Shown here: piece by piece, positions 7,901 through 17,291 of the stretch | Numbering within the stretch: the stretch's first letter is position 1 | Layout of the letters: every line of letters begins with the position of its first letter | Assembly: GCA_012513605.1 (NCBI GenBank) | Contig: JAAZBV010000090.1 | Coordinates: 1-63,497 of the forward strand | DNA: 63,497 nucleotides | Direction: 5' to 3' | Source of the DNA: Desulfatiglans sp. | GTDB lineage: Bacteria > Desulfobacterota > DSM-4660 > Desulfatiglandales > HGW-15 | Position numbers and translations under genes: made by a program | The notes under the pieces: model-generated | Databases searched by the model: none | What the model saw: only the letters and a program-made list of their open reading frames with translations | Told to the model about the DNA's origin: nothing

Positions 7901-9871
7901 TTATGGCCTGTAAATAAATGACTGCAATGAAAATGCAGGTTTTAATATCTCAAGGCGGGGATGGCCAATATGGAAATCCTCCGGGTAATAGCCAAAATGA
8001 AGCGCTCCCTGTCTCTGAAGACGGTTCATTGTGGCAACGATCTCCTTTTCAGGAATCTGCCTGTTGCCATCACTCCAGTCACGCGTCTGTAAAATAAAAA
8101 CTGTCTTTTTGAGGCCTTTATCGTAGCCCTTTACCTTTTGCACAAGATCATCCATCCACTTTACCCTGTTATCCGCCTTTTCCATGTAGGGCATGGCCAT
8201 TAAACAAACATAATCATAATGACCAAGGAAAAGGGGAAGACTCTGAGCAAACCATGCCTCCGAATCCGGCTGTAGCACAGGGGTGGCAAATATGTTTCGC
8301 GCTGTCTTGAGCCTTGGCCTCCATTTGCTCACCCTGGCAGCAATATCATCAGTAAATTTTATAAGGTATTCTGTTTTTGCACGTGTCCAAAGTTTATTAT
8401 TACTCGAATTTTCCCTGATTTGTGAAATAGTGTCAGGAAGTCCAAGCTCTTGAATGTAATATTTCAGCGCATCCGGATGCGCATCTTCAAAATCATCAAA
8501 CACACCGTCGTCATGAAACATGAGCCCCTCGAAATCTGCATATCGAGCAAGATCTTCATATACATCAAGAATAGCATTGCGGGCCCTGATATCAAATGGA
8601 GAAAGACGGGGATACATCCCATGCTCAGGCGAGTTAGCTGGCCTGCCCTCTGATTGTACCATCCAGCTCTTGTCTCCTATCCTGTAGCTAAGCACAGGAA
8701 GCCATGCAAACACCTCCACATGCGCTCTTGTTTTTAATTGCCATGCCACCCGGTTAAAAAGATCAGCCCGCACAGGGAGATGGCGGTTAGAAAAATAGAG
8801 GGCATCAGCAACGCCATCACCGTCAGGGTCTGCAAATGCCTGCAAATAAACTGTTGATATCTTAAGCCTGTATATCCGCTCTATGAGCTTTCCTAGGTTA
8901 TGCTCCTGCTGATCCGGGTCAGGGTCATATATGTAATCAAGATCAACCTGCACAGCCCTGTGAACAGATTCAAAAGAATCCCTGCGCAGGTCTCTCACAA
9001 GATCATCGAGCGGTTGATCCGCATCTATAATATAACGATTTATACGTGACAGATCAGAGAGAATGTTCATATCATGTTCAAGTGTTATTGTAATTGGCAT
9101 GCCAAGATCACGTGCTATTTCAAGGGCTGGTATGTTATAGCGGCCAAAGGGCCAGACCATGACTCGCGGCCGAATTCCAAGCCTTTTTTCAATAAGGTCG
9201 CTGTTCGCGGTAAGACCAATCCTGATACGGTTTAGATAATCTTCTTCAGGCTCATAGGCTCCATTTTCAGAATAATAGCGTCTGGTAACAAGGGCAGGCT
9301 GTGTGTTTCCCTGCGGGTTTGCTATTTTGCCATAATGCAGGCCATACCCGTGGCTTGCAATCTCAACAAGACCGGAATCTACTATTTCACTCAACTGCTC
9401 CCAGCTTAAAAAACGCTCTCTGGGCATAATCTCTGTTCCATACTTTACCATGCTACCTTCAGGGGCATCAAGCCAGCTTCCTTCCAGTGCAAGCACCGCC
9501 CTCATTTCAAATGCCTTAAGCAGGGGCAATACCCTGTGGTAAAAACTGGCATACCCATCATCAAAGGTTATCATTACAGCCTTTTCAGGGAGACTGTGCT
9601 CATTGCGCTGTGCTGCAAGCAGGTCATCTATACTGATAGAGCTAAAGCCATGTTCTCGCAACCAGCTGAAATGGTGTATGAGATTATTCACTGATATAGT
9701 CATTCCATCGGGGTCATCAGGAATATCTGCTACATCATGGTAACATAGGGCCACAAAATCTCCTGTCCATGCAGGTTTTTTTGTAGTCTGCGCTGCAATG
9801 GATAAACCTGCCGGCAACAGGCATGCAATCAATATCAGTAATCTGACCCGGGCAAGGAGCAAACGAATCAT
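7901..9871 (-). CDS. pgaB: Poly-beta-1,6-N-acetylglucosamine N-deacetylase PgaB
   Basis: This periplasmic, probably membrane-attached enzyme removes some acetyl groups from poly-GlcNAc so it can be exported. The 656 residues start with a signal peptide. The family 4 carbohydrate esterase domain follows, with CYHDV, the metal-binding TFDDGY and a SHGYGLH histidine pair. The second half is the glycoside-hydrolase-like domain, with the acidic cluster FHDDGVFDDFED that matches the active-site region of E. coli PgaB. Length fits the family (672). The gene abuts pgaA (one-base gap) and pgaC. Confidence 0.95.
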   Translation of the reverse strand: MIRLLLARVRLLILIACLLPAGLSIAAQTTKKPAWTGDFVALCYHDVADIPDDPDGMTISVNNLIHHFSWLREHGFSSISIDDLLAAQRNEHSLPEKAVMITFDDGYASFYHRVLPLLKAFEMRAVLALEGSWLDAPEGSMVKYGTEIMPRERFLSWEQLSEIVDSGLVEIASHGYGLHYGKIANPQGNTQPALVTRRYYSENGAYEPEEDYLNRIRIGLTANSDLIEKRLGIRPRVMVWPFGRYNIPALEIARDLGMPITITLEHDMNILSDLSRINRYIIDADQPLDDLVRDLRRDSFESVHRAVQVDLDYIYDPDPDQQEHNLGKLIERIYRLKISTVYLQAFADPDGDGVADALYFSNRHLPVRADLFNRVAWQLKTRAHVEVFAWLPVLSYRIGDKSWMVQSEGRPANSPEHGMYPRLSPFDIRARNAILDVYEDLARYADFEGLMFHDDGVFDDFEDAHPDALKYYIQELGLPDTISQIRENSSNNKLWTRAKTEYLIKFTDDIAARVSKWRPRLKTARNIFATPVLQPDSEAWFAQSLPLFLGHYDYVCLMAMPYMEKADNRVKWMDDLVQKVKGYDKGLKKTVFILQTRDWSDGNRQIPEKEIVATMNRLQRQGALHFGYYPEDFHIGHPRLEILKPAFSLQSFIYRP

Positions 9872-9872
9872 A

Positions 9873-12374
9873 TTAAAACCTCCAGTTCAGAGATATAAAT
9901 GCATTGTTGGACCGCTCTGGTTTCCCATCATAGACGCTTCGATTGCGACCTGCCCCATATGTAATACTAAAGCGGTTGCCAAGCTCAATAATAAATGAGT
10001 ATTCAAGTCCCATTGTATAACTACTTCCGTATCCCTGCTGCCAATAATTTCCACCCGAGAGGCGCACCCTCTGGTGAAATGATTTTTCATAGCGGCGGTA
10101 AATACGCCAGAGATGCTCAAGCCCCCCGGTAATTCCCAGATCAGAATCAGGATTAAAGTATGGCCCGCCTGACCTGCTGTTATTTGATGCTGATATCTCA
10201 CCAAATGCCCTGACCTTGTGTCTGGGGAGGGTAAGCAATCTCTGCGTGCCTGATAATGTGAGCCTGGTACGTTTGTTTCCATCACTGAAATCCATGAACT
10301 GCCCACCAAGGGAGAGAGCGCTTCCTTCATGCGCCCTGAAATTTACACCCATATTTATGGCATTGGCCCTGATCTTGTTATGTATTGCTCGCAGGGGCGT
10401 GTCACGGCTGTATTTTTCAATGCCAAAGGGTATGGACCAGTAATCATCAAGGTGCCACAGGCCATCTGCCCACAGACCAGCATGGTTGGAGGTGCTGTCA
10501 TTAAACCCTGTGCCAATAGTGGCCTCAAGATTTGGAGATAAATATTCCATGCCCATACTGTAACTGTTAAGAAAACCATCACCCTCTAAAAACTGGGCCT
10601 GAGAATGGCTGTAACCGGCAAAGATCCTGTAGTTGTAGTTTACAGGCTGGCTGAACACCTTTGTTGAGATCTCCCACTCCTTATCCCCGTATATATTACC
10701 ATTCCCGCTGCTGATGGTTGTGTCCACCCTGAGCTCACGCATGTTATGCACCCGCCAGGATCTGTCAAGACGCTGCACCTGGCTGTTTTCAGGATATTCC
10801 TCAAGAAGCGCCGCAATTTCTGTCTCAGCCTCTCTGTATTGCCTGCAAGAAAGATGCGATTCTGCCTTGCCTGTGCGTAGACCCCTGTGTTCTGGCGATA
10901 GTGCAAGTCCAAGTTGCAATACATTCTGGGATCGCCTTGGCCATCCCCTTGAAAGATAAATCGTGCCCAGTTCACGTAGCAGATCCGGGTTGGCAGGTGC
11001 CTCATTTCTCATTAATGTAAAACGATGCTCTGCCTCGGCAAGGTCATCTCCAAAAAAGCGGCCAAGGGCTGCGTATGTCTCTACAGCCTGCCTGCGCCAG
11101 TTCGAACGGGGCACCCTGCTTCCACCCGGATAGAGCCACACAGGCTGATCAGGCACTGTTTTGTCAATGTGGCTTATGGCATCAGAATAATTCTCTCTTT
11201 CTATCAACGTAAAAAAGAGGCCTGTTCGCCCCTGATAGGATTTAGGGTTAATCTCAAGGGCCTTGCAATAAAGTTCAAATGCATCTTCCGGCCTGCGCAC
11301 ATTAAGCATGGCCCCTGCTGCTGCCTCCAGCACATACCCGGGCAGGTTTACCCCCTCTCCTGCAAGGCGTTCATATTCCTCTACTACCTTTTGAGGCTGC
11401 GCGCAGTCATTCCATGCTGCCATGCGGTCAAAGCGCGCCTGAATTTGGCAGTTTAAACCCTCTGGCCCCTGGCATCCTGGTAAATCGAGGGTCTTTTCAA
11501 TCAGCTCCAGGGCATGCCGACAGTCAATAAACCTTTCTGCATCAGAGACTGGTGGCAGCCCCCCCCAGCGTACGGCCATTGCATTTGCATCTCCCTGCAA
11601 TCTTATCATCTCTTCTGGTGTTAAAGCATCCGGGTACTGCAAGGCCAGTTCATAAGCCCTTGCAAATGCTTCAAGTTTATTAAGGAGCATGATCTGCCTG
11701 TACCTCGCCTCTCTGTGGCCTTCATTTTTTGCAAGAACATCCTGGCAGGCCTTAAGAGCTATAAAAGGTTCATTGTTTGCCTCAGCCGCATAGGCAAGAA
11801 CCATATAAAAATCAATTATGTCAGGGTTCCTGATGACCATTTCATTTGCCAGTTCCATGGCCTCTTTAGTCTGCCCTGAATCTGTCAGGGTTAATATTAA
11901 GCCTGCTTTCATCTGCAGATGTTCAGGGAAGCGACTTATACCCATCTTGTATACCTTGATTGCCTCATCCCAATTTTTAAGCCTGCGAAGAGATTTGGCG
12001 CCTGCCTCAACTACAAACAGCGGGGCCTTTGTCATGTTAATATTTTTTATCAGGGCTGCTGCACCAGTGTCATCCTCTGCCCAGCTCTGGACAGCAATAT
12101 AGTCGTAAATGAGGTCGATATTGTCCGGATTAAGTTGAAATAGGGGATCAAGTATATCAATCGCACCCCTGTAATCTCCATGCCGGGCTAAATCAACGGC
12201 CTTTTGTCTGGATAATATTATACCTGTATCTCCGGCTGTACATGCCAGTGACCATGTAAGGATAAAGACACATAAAAGGGCAATAATGATATTCTTTAAA
12301 AAGGCATGCTTACTGTGAAGGTAAAGGCATTTAAATAATATCAACTCTGTTTTCTCCATAAAGATACAGGGCAA
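9873..12374 (-). CDS. pgaA: Poly-beta-1,6-N-acetylglucosamine export porin PgaA
   Basis: This outer-membrane exporter has 833 residues. A signal-anchor-like hydrophobic stretch (about residues 27-45) is followed by many tetratricopeptide repeats in the periplasm and a C-terminal beta-barrel ending in a typical aromatic residue (SLNWRF). E. coli PgaA has 807 residues and the same order. The start is uncertain: the longest frame opens with TTG (12374), and an ATG lies five codons later (12359). Neither has a strong Shine-Dalgarno. It is the first gene of the operon that continues with pgaB, pgaC and pgaD. Confidence 0.93.
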   Translation of the reverse strand: MPCIFMEKTELILFKCLYLHSKHAFLKNIIIALLCVFILTWSLACTAGDTGIILSRQKAVDLARHGDYRGAIDILDPLFQLNPDNIDLIYDYIAVQSWAEDDTGAAALIKNINMTKAPLFVVEAGAKSLRRLKNWDEAIKVYKMGISRFPEHLQMKAGLILTLTDSGQTKEAMELANEMVIRNPDIIDFYMVLAYAAEANNEPFIALKACQDVLAKNEGHREARYRQIMLLNKLEAFARAYELALQYPDALTPEEMIRLQGDANAMAVRWGGLPPVSDAERFIDCRHALELIEKTLDLPGCQGPEGLNCQIQARFDRMAAWNDCAQPQKVVEEYERLAGEGVNLPGYVLEAAAGAMLNVRRPEDAFELYCKALEINPKSYQGRTGLFFTLIERENYSDAISHIDKTVPDQPVWLYPGGSRVPRSNWRRQAVETYAALGRFFGDDLAEAEHRFTLMRNEAPANPDLLRELGTIYLSRGWPRRSQNVLQLGLALSPEHRGLRTGKAESHLSCRQYREAETEIAALLEEYPENSQVQRLDRSWRVHNMRELRVDTTISSGNGNIYGDKEWEISTKVFSQPVNYNYRIFAGYSHSQAQFLEGDGFLNSYSMGMEYLSPNLEATIGTGFNDSTSNHAGLWADGLWHLDDYWSIPFGIEKYSRDTPLRAIHNKIRANAINMGVNFRAHEGSALSLGGQFMDFSDGNKRTRLTLSGTQRLLTLPRHKVRAFGEISASNNSRSGGPYFNPDSDLGITGGLEHLWRIYRRYEKSFHQRVRLSGGNYWQQGYGSSYTMGLEYSFIIELGNRFSITYGAGRNRSVYDGKPERSNNAFISLNWRF

Positions 12375-12391
12375 TAAGCCCGAAAGATTTA

Positions 12392-12544
12392 TTATGACAA
12401 ATAAGTAGAGTTATCATGGCAAAGATATACAATGAAATCATCATAAAAAGGAATAGATATTACAATGTGAGCGTCAATATTAACAAACTTATTTTTCCCA
12501 TAATTCCCTTGAATACCAGCAACTCCGCTGTAGTAATATTTCAT
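12392..12544 (-). CDS. Candidate small ORF (50 residues) upstream of pgaA
   Basis: A 50-codon frame starts with ATG, has GAAGG seven bases before it, and ends 17 bp before the pgaA start. The product begins MKYYYSGVAG and has no recognisable domain, signal or membrane segment. It could be a leader peptide or small regulator of the pga operon. It could equally be chance in an AT-rich gap. Confidence 0.3.
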   Translation of the reverse strand: MKYYYSGVAGIQGNYGKNKFVNIDAHIVISIPFYDDFIVYLCHDNSTYLS

Positions 12545-12693
12545 AAATAGACCTTCATATAAAATATGTATTATTACCCCATCCTTTTTAAATACATATA
12601 AAAGGCCCGTTTTACCATATCGGTTTATTTGTTGTAATTATTAAGTTATTTTGTCTATATACAGAAAAACTTATAAATTATTATGGAGAAGAC

Positions 12694-13587
12694 ATGAAGG
12701 TATTAACAAAGTTGTTTTACAGATCTCTGACTACATATTTCGCTCTGGTTTTTCTTCTTCCAGGTTGCTCATCTGACAGGGAATTCAGATTCACCTTTGA
12801 CCGCCAGGATGGTGAAACATATGTCCAGAAGCTTTCAATAAGCAGGGAAAAGGGCACCGGGGCTGACAGCATGGAGATGGAAGATACCCTTTTGGAGACA
12901 AGGGTGACCTGCAGGAAGACAATAGAGGGGTGGGACATAGAGTCTCAGACCCTGAACACAATAATGTTGAAAAACGGTGAGGAGATAAAAAGCCCTCTGC
13001 TTGATCTTATCTCAAAACTCACTATTACATACAGAATAGACAGCAATGGTAACATGAAGGATGTTATTGGATATGACAGGGTGCTGGAGGCGGTGAAATC
13101 ACAGTATCCCCCTGAGGTGGCTGAAAATGTCTCAGCAGGGATCAATATAGATGCAATAAGGCAGAGGGAATTTTCTGAATGGAAAAACAGGATCGGTGAT
13201 TTTCTGGGTAAGAAATTTTCTATTGGCGATAGATGGGTACATGATGCCTTCTATACCCTGCCAAATGGTGATAAAATCAGCTACAAAATAAAGACCATTT
13301 TTAAGGAAAAGGTTCAGAAGAATAATGTTACCTGTGTGGCTATTGAGCAGACATATGACAGCGCAGGAGAGAGTTCGACAGTAAAAGATAAAAAACACCC
13401 TGAACATGGTCAGGAGAGTGCATCCATAAAAGGAACTGTTACCCGTTTAATAGATCCCGCCACAATGCGGATATATAAAGAAGAGGTGAAAAGGGAAATA
13501 CATATGTTTACCGAGATGCCGGTTTCAGGAAAGATACCTGTGGAGATTGTCGAGACCCGCACCTATGATTATGAATATGGGCGATAA
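12694..13587 (+). CDS. Exported lipoprotein of unknown function
   Basis: The 297-residue product has a signal peptide with a lipobox (LLPGC, cysteine near residue 25), so it should be lipid-anchored. The mature part is rich in beta strand and charged residues. It has no enzyme motif that I recognise; it loosely recalls DUF6263-type lipoproteins but I cannot support that. ATG follows GGAGAA at the right distance. It is divergent from the pga operon across a 320-bp AT-rich gap and convergent with rubrerythrin. Confidence 0.75.
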   Translation: MKVLTKLFYRSLTTYFALVFLLPGCSSDREFRFTFDRQDGETYVQKLSISREKGTGADSMEMEDTLLETRVTCRKTIEGWDIESQTLNTIMLKNGEEIKSPLLDLISKLTITYRIDSNGNMKDVIGYDRVLEAVKSQYPPEVAENVSAGINIDAIRQREFSEWKNRIGDFLGKKFSIGDRWVHDAFYTLPNGDKISYKIKTIFKEKVQKNNVTCVAIEQTYDSAGESSTVKDKKHPEHGQESASIKGTVTRLIDPATMRIYKEEVKREIHMFTEMPVSGKIPVEIVETRTYDYEYGR

Positions 13588-13629
13588 TAATAGATACCTT
13601 ATTTACACTTGTAGATAGAGAGTCAAGAA

Positions 13630-13652
13630 GGGCCTTAAGAGGATTAAGGCCC
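13630..13652. terminator. Hairpin between convergent genes, possible bidirectional terminator
   Basis: A perfect 9-bp stem (GGGCCTTAA / TTAAGGCCC) with a 5-base loop lies between the lipoprotein gene and the convergent rubrerythrin gene. Neither side has a clear T-run, so termination is inferred mainly from position. Confidence 0.45.
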
Positions 13653-13690
13653 TGAAAGATATTCATCGTGGGGGTATTGGCCCCTTATAT

Positions 13691-14197
13691 CTATTTTACC
13701 TTTTCAAACCTTTCCTTTGGCTGACCGCATACCGGGCACTTTTCCGGTGGGGTATCCTCTACTGTAAACCCGCATACTGAACAGACATAGACATCATTAA
13801 GCGGCATATCCGTACCCTTTTCAAGTGCCTTTACTGCCTTTTCATAAAAGCTGCCATGCACCTTTTCTGCCTCATTTGCCCAGAAAAAGGTCTTAAACGC
13901 AGCATTGTTCTGCTCCTTTTTTGCCTGATCCATGAACTGGGGATACATATCTGTGAACTCATCCTTTTCACCTTGCCATGCCTCTTTAGCATTCTCTAGA
14001 GTGGATTTGATTCCATCCATAGCCTTCAGGTGGTTGAATGCATGAAAGGTCTCTGACTGTGCAGCGGCCCTGAAGAATCTGGCAATATTGGGGTAGCCCT
14101 CTTCATCTGCCTTTTTTGCAAAGGCCAGATAACGCCTGTTTGCCTGTGATTCGCCTGCAAAGGCTGCTTTCAGGTTTTGTGTAGACTGATTAGACAT
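13691..14197 (-). CDS. rbr: Rubrerythrin
   Basis: Rubrerythrin reduces hydrogen peroxide in the cytoplasm of anaerobes, taking electrons from rubredoxin or NADH-linked donors. The N-terminal four-helix domain carries the diiron ligands in paired E/ExxH motifs (SETFH, EAEKVH). The C-terminal rubredoxin-like domain has CSVCG and CPVCG for one iron. I start it at the ATG of MSNQST because GGAGG lies just upstream. The frame is open further upstream but that extension has no ribosome site. This gives 168 residues, normal for the family. Confidence 0.96.
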   Translation of the reverse strand: MSNQSTQNLKAAFAGESQANRRYLAFAKKADEEGYPNIARFFRAAAQSETFHAFNHLKAMDGIKSTLENAKEAWQGEKDEFTDMYPQFMDQAKKEQNNAAFKTFFWANEAEKVHGSFYEKAVKALEKGTDMPLNDVYVCSVCGFTVEDTPPEKCPVCGQPKERFEKVK

Positions 14198-14446
14198 AAA
14201 TTCCTCCATTGAATATTTAGTAATAGTGTGGTAGATTTTCGAACTGATTTCACACGGAATATAGCAACTGGTATATTTAAAGTCAACAAAGGCCAATAAT
14301 GGTGGCATGGTTACAAAGGGCCAGCAACTATTCAAAGAGTCAAAACAATAAGAAGTCAAAGTTCTTTTGTTAAAAAGTTTTTCCAAGCATCAGTAAGTGT
14401 AAAACAATAGTATATTTTTTTAAAACCGGGTTCCAGAGGAGACAAA

Positions 14447-14725
14447 ATGATTCATGAGAATGAACTTGTTATGCTTCTTCTTTCTTTGGGCGTAGCGGTT
14501 TTTATAATCCTTAAAAGGCATAAATTCAGGCAATTCTTCGGGTGGAAGCTGCTTTTTACAGCCTTTCTGTTTTTCACGACAGGTTGTATCTGTACAGTTT
14601 TAGAAACCCTTTTTTTTAATAACCTATTAAATCACCTTGAACATATCTGCTATCTTATAAATGCATTAATGATCATGATGTGGTGTTTCAGGGCTATTGG
14701 CGTTAGAGGGGGTAAAAATGAATAG
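14447..14725 (+). CDS. Small integral membrane protein paired with a histidine kinase
   Basis: The 92 residues form about three membrane helices and match no family I can name. ATG follows AGAGGAG. The stop overlaps the kinase start by eight bases (ATGAATAG), so the two are translationally coupled. Its layout (helix, basic KRHKFRQF loop, helix, helix) resembles the membrane half of the kinase behind it (helix, KHRKIS loop, helices). It may be a second sensor subunit derived by duplication. Confidence 0.72.
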   Translation: MIHENELVMLLLSLGVAVFIILKRHKFRQFFGWKLLFTAFLFFTTGCICTVLETLFFNNLLNHLEHICYLINALMIMMWCFRAIGVRGGKNE

Positions 14726-16190
14726 CCCCATTGCTGTAATAGATACCCTTTTTACCCTTGCCGCTTTTATAGCCCTGCCGATACTCTTAATCTTAAAACA
14801 CCGGAAAATCTCGACTGACATCAAAATTCTTATTTCATCCCTTCTCCTATTAAACATACTTTATGGCCTGTGCCTCCTTTTTGAGTGGACAGGGGTAACT
14901 AATATCCTTGATCCCTATGAGGATCTTATTGGCGCTCTTATACCAATGATGTGGGCCTTTATCTTTTATGCCATCATACAGAATATCTCCGGGCTGGAAT
15001 TAAAGGAAAGCGAATGGCAAAAAAGACTCCTTGAAAAGCAGCTGCTACAGACCCAGAAGCTGGAGGCACTTGGCACGCTTGCCGGGGGCATTGCCCATGA
15101 TTTTAATAACATACTTTCAATCATATTCGGATACATTGAGCTTGCCCAGCTTGATATAACTGATCCTGCACAGGTGAGAGTTGATCTTTCCGAGATGAAG
15201 AATGCAGCCTTCAGGGCAAGGGACCTGGTCAACCATATACTTGCTGTAAGCAGGAGGGCAGAGGAGAAGAGGCAACATATCAGGTTAAGGGACGTGGTCA
15301 ACGAGGCAATAAAACTGCTCAAGTCTACAATCCCTTCAACAATAACCGTCACCGCACATGTCGATTCGGAAAAGATTGTATTTGCAGATTCATCCCAGAT
15401 GCACCAGGTGATCATGAACCTCTGTACAAATGCATATCATGCCATGAAGGCATCAGGCGGGGAGCTTGTTGTCAGACTCTCGGATGTAGAAATAAGGGAG
15501 GGAGCTGTGTTTCCTTTACCTGATATGAAGCCAGGCCCATACATCAGGCTTGCAGTTACAGATACAGGGCACGGGATGGATGATGAGACAATGGCAAAGA
15601 TATTTGACCCCTACTTTACCACCAAGGGGGTGGGGGAGGGGACCGGGCTTGGCCTTTCAATAGTACACGGGATAGTCACACGCCATGATGGTTATATCCA
15701 TGTGGAGAGCAGAAAGGATGAGGGTTCCTCATTTTATGTCTATTTCCCTGTAGCAGGTATGGAGCCGGATAAAGATGCTATTGAACCGGTGATGCCATTA
15801 TCCGGGAGCGAACACCTGATGATTATTGATGATGAGACCGGCATTACTGATGTAACATCAAGGATACTTAAGGGACACGGATACAGTGTAACAGTATTCA
15901 ACAGGGGAAAATCTGCATATGAAGATTTTTGTAAAAATCATAAGGCTTATGATGTCATTATCACTGACATGTCAATGCCTGAGATAAACGGCCTTGAACT
16001 GACAAAAAAGATGCGGGAGATTGATCCGGATAAACCTGTAATCATATGCAGCGGCTTCAGCGACCTGATAAATAGGGAACACCTGTCAGAGGTGGGTATT
16101 TACTATATGGCAAAGCCTGTTGTAATGGGAGATCTTATGAAAACGATCAGGGGAATTTTTGATAACAGGGTTACTCAGCCTTCTACATAG
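14718..16190 (+). CDS. Membrane hybrid sensor histidine kinase with C-terminal receiver
   Basis: The product has 490 residues from the ATG at 14718, which follows AGAGGGGG. About three N-terminal membrane helices (residues 5-90) are followed by a short coiled linker, a HisKA domain with His127 (GGIAHDFNN), a HATPase_c domain ([11 protein letters not shown]) and a receiver domain with the phosphate-accepting Asp in IITDMSMP and a Lys in AKPV. The HisKA type with HDFNN is common in deltaproteobacterial hybrid kinases. The signal and the output partner are not visible here. Confidence 0.9.
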   Translation: MNSPIAVIDTLFTLAAFIALPILLILKHRKISTDIKILISSLLLLNILYGLCLLFEWTGVTNILDPYEDLIGALIPMMWAFIFYAIIQNISGLELKESEWQKRLLEKQLLQTQKLEALGTLAGGIAHDFNNILSIIFGYIELAQLDITDPAQVRVDLSEMKNAAFRARDLVNHILAVSRRAEEKRQHIRLRDVVNEAIKLLKSTIPSTITVTAHVDSEKIVFADSSQMHQVIMNLCTNAYHAMKASGGELVVRLSDVEIREGAVFPLPDMKPGPYIRLAVTDTGHGMDDETMAKIFDPYFTTKGVGEGTGLGLSIVHGIVTRHDGYIHVESRKDEGSSFYVYFPVAGMEPDKDAIEPVMPLSGSEHLMIIDDETGITDVTSRILKGHGYSVTVFNRGKSAYEDFCKNHKAYDVIITDMSMPEINGLELTKKMREIDPDKPVIICSGFSDLINREHLSEVGIYYMAKPVVMGDLMKTIRGIFDNRVTQPST

Positions 16191-16240
16191 GATGATACAT
16201 AGCTCATAGTACAAATATGCCACTTTAAGGAAGAAGATTT

Positions 16241-16260
16241 ACCACGGAGAGCACGGAGAT
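16241..16260 (+). repeat. Half copy of the ACCACGGAG dispersed repeat
   Basis: The sequence ACCACGGAGAGCACGGAGAT matches the left arm of the repeats at 49531 and 59892, but the right arm is missing here. The gap from 16191 to 16601 holds no gene that I can see; it carries this repeat, a terminator-like hairpin and a CGTCATT-type inverted repeat. Confidence 0.55.
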
Positions 16261-16365
16261 TAATATTAAAACTTGTCCATGTTCCTGATGCTCGATACTC
16301 AGGGATTTTCCGTATTCTTAATCAGTAAAATATCTCGTCATACCCACGGGCGCTCATAAATATGT

Positions 16366-16396
16366 AGGGTGGTATTTTATATGCCACCTCTTTTTT
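16366..16396 (+). terminator. Rho-independent terminator candidate after the hybrid kinase
   Basis: An 8-bp stem (GGTGGTAT / ATGCCACC, one G-T pair) with a 5-base loop is followed by TCTTTTTT. It lies about 170 bp after the kinase stop. Confidence 0.5.
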
Positions 16397-16440
16397 GGTG
16401 GGGAATAAAACCCAATATCGTGAAATTAAGATTCATAGTA

Positions 16441-16521
16441 CGTCATTTCCGCGAATGCGGGAATCTATTTGTTTTTATTTTCAAATATATAAAATGGATC
16501 CCCGCCTTCGCGGGGATGACG
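16441..16521. repeat. CGTCATT-type intergenic inverted repeat (REP/BIME-like)
   Basis: The 81-bp element starts with CGTCATTTCCGCG and ends with CGGGGATGACG. Each end also forms its own small hairpin (CCGCGAATGCGG; CCCCGCCTTCGCGGGG). The same building blocks recur at 43387 and 45394. It has no coding content. Elements of this kind are common in proteobacterial gaps and are thought to be spread by REP-type transposases. Confidence 0.7.
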
Positions 16522-16601
16522 ATTAAGCCGAAATGACTGTGTGGCCTTCTTAATTCAACAACATTAGGTATAAAACCCTACCCTACGAAAGAATTGGTAT
16601 T

Positions 16602-16970
16602 TTATTTCTGATACCACTTGCCGGCCTCATCCTTGAGCCATTCGCCAGGGTCGGCCTTTTCAGCTATCTGTTTGGCCCTTCTCTGCCCCACCAGTTCTAT
16701 AGTTGTCTCTGATTGTTTTGCAATCGCCTCATACACCTTTTTGCGGTCATCATTTTCTGCTGTAACAGTATCTTCGCCTTTCTTGTCTGCGCCCACAAAT
16801 TCAAGGTATCCCTGGGCATTCTCCCCTACAACTCCTGCCTTTTTAAGCTCAACAACAGCAGGCAGGCGATCCTGCATCCTCTCCTTAATGCCCTGTGCAT
16901 AAAGGTTTGATGAACATATTATCAATATTGAAATTAAAGCCAGCAATAATTTGTATGATATTTTTTTCAT
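16602..16970 (-). CDS. ydbL: YdbL family protein (DUF1318)
   Basis: This is a 122-residue exported protein with a signal peptide (about residues 1-25) and the DUF1318 region (LKKAGVVGENAQGYLEF). In E. coli YdbL is a periplasmic partner of YdbH and YnbE, which together form one of the AsmA-like bridges that move phospholipids to the outer membrane. It is the third gene of the ydbH-ynbE-ydbL set, read in the same direction after dnaE. Confidence 0.88.
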   Translation of the reverse strand: MKKISYKLLLALISILIICSSNLYAQGIKERMQDRLPAVVELKKAGVVGENAQGYLEFVGADKKGEDTVTAENDDRKKVYEAIAKQSETTIELVGQRRAKQIAEKADPGEWLKDEAGKWYQK

Positions 16971-16999
16971 TTTTATCTCCTTATCATCTTATTTCACTT

Positions 17000-17215
17000 T
17001 TATTTTTTACCTGATCCCTGAAGCTTGCTTTCAGCCTTGTCTATGTCACTGAAAAAGTCATCAAGGGCACGGTCAATCTTTACATTCACATCAATTGTAA
17101 TATGTATGGGTTTAACCTCAACCGGCGCTACCTCAATGGCATGCCTTGTTGAGCAGGCCCCGCAAAAAACAGTAAACACTGTTAATACCGCAAATATCAT
17201 TAATACCTTTTGCAT
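17000..17215 (-). CDS. ynbE: YnbE family lipoprotein
   Basis: This is a 71-residue lipoprotein with a lipobox ending in Cys near residue 21 (CGACS). The conserved YnbE core (PIHITIDVNVKID) follows. In E. coli YnbE sits in the outer membrane and is thought to cap or extend YdbH by beta-strand pairing. It lies between ydbH and ydbL, as in enterobacteria. Confidence 0.88.
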   Translation of the reverse strand: MQKVLMIFAVLTVFTVFCGACSTRHAIEVAPVEVKPIHITIDVNVKIDRALDDFFSDIDKAESKLQGSGKK

Positions 17216-17291
17216 ATCATTCTCCTTTTATTCAATTAATAATAAGAGTCCCTTGTTTTAACCCTGAGCTATGCACCCTGCGCCTTGCGCC

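Noticed and set aside
12375-12693. Cyclic di-GMP riboswitch before pgaA
   Set aside because: No conserved riboswitch core or tetraloop-receptor pattern is visible in the AT-rich gap on either strand.
16364-16590. MITE bounded by GTAGGGTGGTATTTTAT and its imperfect complement
   Set aside because: The ends match at only about 14 of 18 positions, no target duplication is visible, and the left end is better explained as a terminator.
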